Part shown: positions 30,584 to 34,428 of the stretch, one piece after another
Layout of the letters: each line of letters starts with the position of its first letter
Numbering within the stretch: position 1 is the stretch's first letter
Virus record (IMG/VR): IMGVR_UViG_3300047550_002980
Coordinates: 1 to 34,428 of that record
Source: a virus
Length of the DNA stretch: 34,428 bases
Strand: one strand, 5' to 3'
Program-made: the position numbers and the translations under genes
Notes under the pieces: model-generated
The model's database searches: none
What the model saw: only the letters and a program-made list of their open reading frames with translations
Told to the model about the DNA's origin: nothing

Positions 30584-31357
30584 GTGAGCATTGAAGCGAT
30601 TGCTTGGGCGCTGAATCACGCTCCATGTAACTCACCTACGCAGAAACTGGTGCTGCTGGCACTGGCTAATCATGCGCGCCCAGACGGGACTTCGGCGTTC
30701 CCAAGCGTCAGGACCATTGAGCGGTACACGTTGCTTTCTGAACGGTCAATTAGAACGCACCTTGACGGTTTGGAGCAGGCTGGAATCATCAGCCGTTGTG
30801 ACGATGCGATTGTCGCCGCGTACATCGGGCGTGCCGACCGGCGTCCACAGGGTTGGAATCTGAACCTTCGGAGCGGGGTGCAGCAGTTGCAGGGCGACGA
30901 GGACGGGGTGCAGGAGGTTCCGGAACGGGGTGCATCTGATGCAGAACGGGGTGCAGGAGATTCCGAACGGGGTGCAGGAGGTGCACCCAAACCGTACATA
31001 ACCGTACAGGAACCACAAGAGGAACCAACAAGTCGCGAGTCCGCTGCGGCAGAGCGTTTGTGTCGCCTACTTGCCGAGTTGATGGTCAGCAACGGGGTTC
31101 GGGAACCGCGCATCACAACCCAGTGGGTTGCCGAGATGGACCGGCTCATGCGACTTGACGGTCGCCCAGAAGCCGAGGTGGAGGCGGCTATCCGCTGGTG
31201 TCAGAGGCACCCGTTCTGGAGGGCGAACATACTTTCGCCCCGCAAGTTGCGGGAGAAGTACGACACTATGCGACTACAGGCAGAGCGAGACGGACGTAAC
31301 AGGGAGCCACGTGGAATGGCTGGAATCAGGGAGTTTCTTGACGATGAACAGGTCTGA
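30584..31357 (+). CDS. Replication initiator (HTH_36-like) containing the probable origin
   Basis: GTG 30584 gives the normal start of this family (MSIEAIAWALNH); no ribosome site is visible and a hairpin lies just upstream. Residues 17-70 (TQKLVLLALANHARPDG, FPSVRTIERYTLLSERSIRT, LEQAGIIS) are an HTH_36-type winged helix. Residues 98-135 are encoded by iterons. The C-terminus (about 185-245, AAIRWCQRHPFWRANILSP, KLREKYDTM) resembles DnaD-like or phage O-type C-terminal segments. It has 257 residues. It should bind the iterons and recruit the helicase through the next gene product, like lambda O. Confidence 0.82.
   Translation: MSIEAIAWALNHAPCNSPTQKLVLLALANHARPDGTSAFPSVRTIERYTLLSERSIRTHLDGLEQAGIISRCDDAIVAAYIGRADRRPQGWNLNLRSGVQQLQGDEDGVQEVPERGASDAERGAGDSERGAGGAPKPYITVQEPQEEPTSRESAAAERLCRLLAELMVSNGVREPRITTQWVAEMDRLMRLDGRPEAEVEAAIRWCQRHPFWRANILSPRKLREKYDTMRLQAERDGRNREPRGMAGIREFLDDEQV
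30874..30976 (+). repeat. Five iterons (core CGGGGTGCA) inside the initiator gene
   Basis: The core starts at 30874, 30904, 30926, 30947 and 30968, usually within GAACGGGGTGCAGGAG. Spacings are 30, 22, 21 and 21 bases, about two helical turns for the last four. Copies 1-2 are read as GVQ, while copies 3-5 are read one frame over as RGA, so the DNA and not the protein is conserved. A lower-GC stretch with two ACCGTACA copies (30991-31009) follows, a possible unwinding site. Confidence 0.85.
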
Positions 31358-31934
31358 GACGGCAGCAGTGCTCGGCTACCTCGCGGTGGTCTACCCCAAT
31401 GCGAAGATTACCCGTGAGACCGCGGAGATTTACCATTCGGTGTTTGCCGAGGTGGATGTGCGGCTGGTGAAGCAGGCGTGCAAGGAGTTGGTGCGGGAAT
31501 CGGCGTTCCTGCCCACACCAGCAGAAATCCTCAGAACCATCGCTCGCCTTCATGGTTTGCTTGCGCCGGACGTGAACGTGGCATGGGAGCAGGTCATGGG
31601 CGAGGTGCGGCGTGTCGGATTCCGCGGCGAACCGGTGTTTGCCAGCAGCGCCGTGGAGCAGGTGGTGAGGAGCCTCGGTTGGCGTGAACTGTGCCTGTCG
31701 GACAATGCGAACGTCATCCGGTCTAACTTCATCAAGTTGTACGAGGAGGCGCGGAAGCAGGCTGACCGGACAGCCATTGAGGGGTTGGTCTACCTGTCAG
31801 AGTTGGGGTCTTCTAGGATGCGACAGATTGGTGCTGGTGATGGAACGTCGGAAGCCGTTGAAGAGGTCCCCAATGAAAAGGGGCGCTACGTCACTCCGCA
31901 GGACCCCGCTCAGGAAAGGGAAACCGAGGTCTGA
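31344..31934 (+). CDS. Helicase-loader-like replication protein
   Basis: ATG 31344 overlaps the initiator end by 14 bases; longer starts lie inside that gene. The 196-residue product starts with a helical domain (AAVLGYLAVVYPNAKITRET, RLVKQACKELVRESAFLPTP, AEILRTIARLH) like the N-terminal region of phage helicase loaders, where the PTPAEI motif is common. Its place straight after the initiator matches the O-P order of lambda-type phages. There is no AAA+ Walker motif. Confidence 0.72.
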   Translation: MNRSETAAVLGYLAVVYPNAKITRETAEIYHSVFAEVDVRLVKQACKELVRESAFLPTPAEILRTIARLHGLLAPDVNVAWEQVMGEVRRVGFRGEPVFASSAVEQVVRSLGWRELCLSDNANVIRSNFIKLYEEARKQADRTAIEGLVYLSELGSSRMRQIGAGDGTSEAVEEVPNEKGRYVTPQDPAQERETEV

Positions 31935-32187
31935 GAAGGGTCTTGCTGAGGCGCGGAAACTTGTCAAGGCGCGTGCTGCCGACCAATGCGAAGCACGAAC
32001 TGAACGTTGCACAGGATTCGGTGACTCTGCCCACCACGTTCTCCGGCGGTCGCAGGGCGGTGACAACAGCCCTGAAAACCTGCTTTGGGTATGCGATTCC
32101 TGCCATCGTTTTATCCATGCTCATCCTGAGAAGTCGTTTGAGAGGGGCTGGCTCAAGAGGTCGTGGGATGCCAGCAATCCAGCATGA
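31840..32187 (+). CDS. HNH endonuclease
   Basis: ATG 31840 gives 115 residues and overlaps the loader gene by 95 bases in another frame; a later start is possible, but the basic N-terminus (RRKPLKRSPMKRG) is common in this family. The HNH site is clear: C50 and C57, HHVLRRSQGGDNSPENLL (HH 65-66, N78), CDSCHRFIH (C85, C88, H89, H93). It would nick or cut DNA. It is not next to a visible terminase, so it is either a free-standing homing-type nuclease or a replication or packaging helper. Confidence 0.85.
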   Translation: MERRKPLKRSPMKRGATSLRRTPLRKGKPRSEKGLAEARKLVKARAADQCEARTERCTGFGDSAHHVLRRSQGGDNSPENLLWVCDSCHRFIHAHPEKSFERGWLKRSWDASNPA

Positions 32188-32599
32188 CTGTTCGGTGACC
32201 GAGCAGGATGGCGTTGTGACGGTGGTGGTGACCGTATGCGACCGTCCGTGGACGATGAACGCGGAACGTAAAGGGAACCGGTGGCAGCGGGCGGACCTGA
32301 CGAAGAGGTGGAGGACGATGTTCGCGCTCGTCACGAAAGCACCATGCGTTCTTACCGAAGCGGCAATCACGGTTGAGGTGGAGTTGAAGGGTCCGAGGCA
32401 GGACGTGGGCGCCTGTCTTCCAGCGGCGAAGGCGGCGATTGACGGGATGGTAGATGCCGGTCTGTTCGTTGACGACAACCCCGAGCATGTCCGGTCCCTC
32501 ACGTTTGCCGCGCCAACACGTGCCAGAGATGGTAATGTGTTCCGAGTAACCGTCAAGGGGAGGAAACATGCAGGAAGCGAGCCTATTCACAGTCAGTAA
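32168..32599 (+). CDS. RusA-like Holliday junction resolvase
   Basis: ATG 32168 overlaps the HNH gene by 20 bases; the much longer open frame upstream runs through other genes. The 143-residue product has the RusA layout: substrate strand (VVVTVCDRPWTMNAERKG), ITVEVELKGPRQDV (D79), AAIDGMVDAG (D92) and VDDNPEHV (D102/D103). These acidic residues bind metal for junction cleavage. It would resolve branched DNA made by recombination-dependent replication. Confidence 0.82.
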   Translation: MPAIQHDCSVTEQDGVVTVVVTVCDRPWTMNAERKGNRWQRADLTKRWRTMFALVTKAPCVLTEAAITVEVELKGPRQDVGACLPAAKAAIDGMVDAGLFVDDNPEHVRSLTFAAPTRARDGNVFRVTVKGRKHAGSEPIHSQ

Positions 32600-32975
32600 T
32601 ACGCAGAGCGGCATAAAGATTGAAGTCAACGCTGACGCACTGCCAGATGCGTTCAGGAAGTCTGACCCAGAGACCAGCAAGATGGCGGGGAAACGCAGGA
32701 GCCGACTGGGCGGCGGGCAAAGGGCGCTGCTGTTGAGGCAGTTTGCCAACGGCGAGGAACTGACCGACGAGCAGGCTGGAATCAAGTCGGGGCTGGCTGA
32801 CAAGCCGAACTGCTGCTACTGGAAGCGCCTGTCCGAACTTCGCGCCCTCGGGCTGATTGAGCCGACAGGGAGGACGGCGGGGTCTCGTGCTGGTGAGCAG
32901 CAGCGGATTTGCAGGCTGACGGAGGCTGGTATTGATGCGATGAGGGAACTGGGAGCGGCGGGGACCGAGGACTAG
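32568..32975 (+). CDS. Winged-helix DNA-binding protein, 135 aa
   Basis: ATG 32568 with GGGGAGGAAAC upstream, overlapping the resolvase end by 32 bases. The product (SDPETSKMAGKRRSRL, LLLRQFANGEELTDEQAG, CCYWKRLSELRALGLIEPTG, RICRLTEAGIDAM) is a MarR/PadR-like winged helix of a kind that recurs in actinophage early regions, including the DPETS.A. start. Probably a transcription regulator. Confidence 0.78.
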   Translation: MQEASLFTVSNTQSGIKIEVNADALPDAFRKSDPETSKMAGKRRSRLGGGQRALLLRQFANGEELTDEQAGIKSGLADKPNCCYWKRLSELRALGLIEPTGRTAGSRAGEQQRICRLTEAGIDAMRELGAAGTED

Positions 32976-32978
32976 ACT
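32973..32978 (+). promoter_or_regulatory. Possible -10 box for a leaderless start
   Basis: TAGACT lies six bases before ATG 32985, matching the 9404 arrangement, and no ribosome site precedes this ATG. No -35 box is recognisable, and TAG doubles as the stop of the previous gene. Confidence 0.3.
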
Positions 32979-32984
32979 CCCCTC

Positions 32985-33248
32985 ATGGACCAAGACTTTG
33001 GAGCAGTGGAGTTTGACCTTCCCACAAGGGAAGAGACCGATGGCGACAATCTAGAGAAGTGCAGACTGCTGACGCAGATGATGCGGGAACATCAGGCGTC
33101 GGTCATGCGACTGGGCAAGCAGAGGCGTCAACTGGTTCGTAAGTTGCGCGAGAATCGCGTTCCCTATCGGACGATTGCTGATGCTTGTGGCGTCACCGAC
33201 CAAGCCTTGTTTGCCGACCTGCGAAAGCACGCAGAGGAAGAGGCGTGA
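32985..33248 (+). CDS. Small coiled-coil and HTH protein, 87 aa
   Basis: The N-terminal third is acidic, followed by a helix (CRLLTQMMREHQASVMRLGK, QRRQLVRKLRENR) and an HTH-like end, VPYRTIADACGVTDQALFAD, in the manner of sigma-region-4 or MerR-type helices. It may be a small transcription or replication regulator. The stop overlaps the next GTG (GTGA). Confidence 0.7.
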   Translation: MDQDFGAVEFDLPTREETDGDNLEKCRLLTQMMREHQASVMRLGKQRRQLVRKLRENRVPYRTIADACGVTDQALFADLRKHAEEEA

Positions 33249-33580
33249 GGTCAACGCCGCTCACACAAGCCGAGATTGAAGCGGAAATTATCAGGCTGCT
33301 CGGCATGCTGGAGTCCGAGACCGAGAACTTTGAGGGGCTTGTCCAGCGGTACGCCGAATGCGAAGCAACGTTCAAGGGCGGCTGGGCACGGCATTATCTG
33401 CAGGCATCGGGCGCCATTAGGCAGCGGGAGGCTGAGGCTGACGATGCGATGACCGACGAGTTGTATCAGTACCGGCTGACGGAAGGTCTGGTCAAGGCAA
33501 AACGGGAGCGCCTGTTGTCGCTGAGGATGAGCATTGACGCCCTTCGGACCTTGAATGCGAACGTGAGGGTTCAGGTATAA
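33245..33580 (+). CDS. Coiled-coil hypothetical protein, 111 aa
   Basis: GTG 33245 overlaps the previous TGA. The product is almost wholly helical and charged (EIIRLLGMLESETENFEGLV, QASGAIRQREAEADDAMTDE, LVKAKRERLLSLRMSIDALR). Similar proteins are found among replication and recombination genes of actinophages, without known function that I can name. It has no Cys and no membrane segment. Confidence 0.7.
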   Translation: MRSTPLTQAEIEAEIIRLLGMLESETENFEGLVQRYAECEATFKGGWARHYLQASGAIRQREAEADDAMTDELYQYRLTEGLVKAKRERLLSLRMSIDALRTLNANVRVQV

Positions 33581-33583
33581 GAC

Positions 33584-33612
33584 TTGACAAGGGGCAGGGA
33601 ATGGGATAGGGT
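33584..33612 (+). promoter_or_regulatory. Promoter with GGGGCAG spacer element
   Basis: TTGACA (33584-33589), 17-base spacer, TAGGGT (33607-33612). GGGGCAG starts at 33591, 16 bases before the -10 box. From GGGGCAG to the -10 box it reads like the promoter at 34219, including ATGGGATA. The first start downstream is ATG 33634. Confidence 0.8.
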
Positions 33613-33633
33613 TCTGGTGGAGAGGGGGACAAG

Positions 33634-33786
33634 ATGACCAAGCGGGTGCTGCTCACCGGTCTTGCCATCGGTGTCATCGTCATTGTCCCCCTCAAGTTTG
33701 GCGTGAAAACGAGGGGTCCGATTCGGAGACGCGGAACGAAGGCTCCAGCCGCGGTCGTAATGCGAGCCATTGAACAGGGGGGATGA
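33634..33786 (+). CDS. Small membrane protein, 50 aa
   Basis: ATG 33634 after GAGAGGGGGA. The product has one hydrophobic segment (RVLLTGLAIGVIVIVPLKFGV, about residues 4-23) and a strongly basic tail (KTRGPIRRRGTKAP), so a single-span protein with a cytoplasmic basic end is likely. It is the first gene after a strong promoter, and its stop overlaps the next start. It may act on the host membrane early in infection (inference). Confidence 0.68.
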   Translation: MTKRVLLTGLAIGVIVIVPLKFGVKTRGPIRRRGTKAPAAVVMRAIEQGG

Positions 33787-34010
33787 TGACCAAGACGGTG
33801 ATTAGGGAAGTGGAGAAGGTCGTCGGTCGGGACGGCTTGGAATATCAAATCTGGGCGTACGACGACTACAAGTTCAGGGAGACGGCAACTGGTGAGCGCC
33901 GAATGCAGATGGTGACCACCTACGTTGTGCAGTGCGTAGAGACCGGTGTCATCCGAACTGAGGGCAGGTACCTGCGAGCCATCAAGAAGCGCCTCGGGGT
34001 GACGCGATGA
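33783..34010 (+). CDS. Small hypothetical protein, 75 aa
   Basis: Starts at ATG 33783 or 33786 (GGGGGGATGATG); GGGGGG serves as the ribosome site. The product is beta-rich (TKTVIREVEKVVGRDGLEYQ, MQMVTTYVVQCVETGVIRTE) with a basic end (LRAIKKRLGVTR). Not recognised. It overlaps the next gene by ATGA. Confidence 0.65.
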   Translation: MMTKTVIREVEKVVGRDGLEYQIWAYDDYKFRETATGERRMQMVTTYVVQCVETGVIRTEGRYLRAIKKRLGVTR

Positions 34011-34222
34011 CCGACAACCTGTTGGACTTCAAGGTCGTTATGTGCGGCTTTCAGATTTACGTGCTCGCTGAGAGCAAGGAGCAGGCTCTGGAGTTCGCAG
34101 TCGGCGTCATGCTGGACAACTTCCTCACCATGCCACAGGGCTGGCTCGCTGACGTCATCATCTTGCTGGACCACCAGAAGCGCGCTCGGTTGCGCGGCAA
34201 GCCGGTCATCATCGCTCCTTGA
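34007..34222 (+). CDS. Small hypothetical protein, 71 aa
   Basis: ATG 34007 overlaps the previous TGA. The alternation DFKVVMCGFQIYVLAESKEQ, ALEFAVGVMLDNFLT and DVIILLDHQKRARLRG suggests a small alpha/beta fold in which a beta strand is followed by an AxxxEQAL helix. The stop abuts the -35 box of the next promoter. Not recognised. Confidence 0.65.
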   Translation: MTDNLLDFKVVMCGFQIYVLAESKEQALEFAVGVMLDNFLTMPQGWLADVIILLDHQKRARLRGKPVIIAP

Positions 34223-34247
34223 CTCGGGGCAGAAAATGGGATAAGGT
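34219..34247 (+). promoter_or_regulatory. Promoter with GGGGCAG spacer element
   Basis: TTGACT (34219-34224), 17-base spacer, TAAGGT (34242-34247). GGGGCAG starts at 34226, again 16 bases before the -10 box, and ATGGGATA is shared with the 33584 promoter. It precedes the last, partial gene. Confidence 0.78.
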
Positions 34248-34286
34248 AAGAGTGCCGGAGGGACCGGCAAACGAAAGGGGGTAGCA

Positions 34287-34428
34287 ATGGTGGAAAAGGG
34301 AGGCTGGAAGGCTCTCTACGAGAGGGCTGACAAGGCGGGACAGGAGGCTGCTGACCGCAAGGTCCCGCAGCCAATGCTCGTCGGCACGCCGACCACTCCG
34401 TTCGGGAACGACATTGACCCGACGAAGC
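34287..34428 (+). CDS. Partial small gene cut by the window end
   Basis: ATG 34287 after GAAAGGGGG, 39 bases downstream of a good promoter, remains open to the window edge (47 codons). It begins MVEKGGWKALYERADKAGQE and continues with PTTPFGNDIDPTK. The family cannot be told from this part. Confidence 0.6.
   Translation, partial: MVEKGGWKALYERADKAGQEAADRKVPQPMLVGTPTTPFGNDIDPTK

Noticed and set aside
30874-30976. CRISPR-like reading of the 21-base repeats
   Set aside because: Cores are only 9-16 bases with 21-30 base periods and no spacers of CRISPR length; they lie inside an initiator gene and fit iterons.
1-34428. Integrase, att sites, insertion sequences or prophage repressor
   Set aside because: None seen: no recombinase motifs, no paired att-like repeats and no divergent immunity region, so there is no evidence for lysogeny within this window.

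Overview
This window is a contiguous piece of a tailed double-stranded DNA phage genome, most likely a siphovirus infecting an actinobacterium. Every gene I can support lies on the + strand, genes abut or overlap by a few bases, and no stretch longer than 300 bases lacks a gene. The actinobacterial host is inferred from SigA-type promoters with TAnnnT -10 boxes, at least one well-supported leaderless start (GTG 9416), and the gene families present. There is no integrase or tRNA, and the large terminase and most of the portal must lie outside the window.

Layout. (1) 1-9366: the end of the upstream gene (probably the portal), then very large and multi-domain head-region genes. Five of them carry one or two copies of an 18-residue motif, SFGGDRSxAGRYAAxxRW (seven copies in all), joined to unrelated domains: two zinc-metallopeptidase-like domains, a XkdF-like prohead protease with a zeta-type P-loop kinase and a DUF6321-like tail, and a ParB/Srx-like domain. 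(2) 9381-11453: a three-gene cassette with its own promoters (an HTH-like protein, a Cys-motif/OB-like protein, a membrane-anchored protein). (3) 11520-18840: scaffold, capsid decoration protein, major capsid protein, head-tail connectors, tail terminator, a Com-like zinc ribbon, a lytic transglycosylase-like protein, two tail-tube paralogues (the first split by a frame change), and tail assembly chaperones expressed through a canonical GGGAAAA -1 slippery site. (4) 18844-26014: tape measure, minor tail protein and appendage-like proteins. (5) 26075-27037: holin, M15 peptidase endolysin and a small membrane/coiled-coil protein. (6) 27012 to the end: DNA metabolism. This holds a small HTH protein, Mre11-like phosphoesterase, YqaJ exonuclease, Rad52/Erf-like annealing protein with an SSB-like C-terminal tip, replication initiator containing iterons, helicase-loader-like protein, HNH endonuclease, RusA-like resolvase, winged-helix protein, and several small unknown proteins driven by repeated promoters.

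How it works together. Region 1 and the scaffold/capsid genes build the prohead; the shared motif suggests that a set of enzymes is addressed to the same place, possibly the inside of the head, or to the prohead protease encoded among them. Region 6 encodes a recombination pair (exonuclease plus annealing protein) beside a lambda O/P-like initiation module whose origin appears to sit inside the initiator gene. Notable DNA-level signals are five iterons that keep their DNA sequence while changing reading frame, a promoter class with GGGGCAG at a fixed distance from the -10 box, a stable hairpin leader before the initiator gene, and a strongly strand-biased excess of the heptamer GATGCGA across the window.
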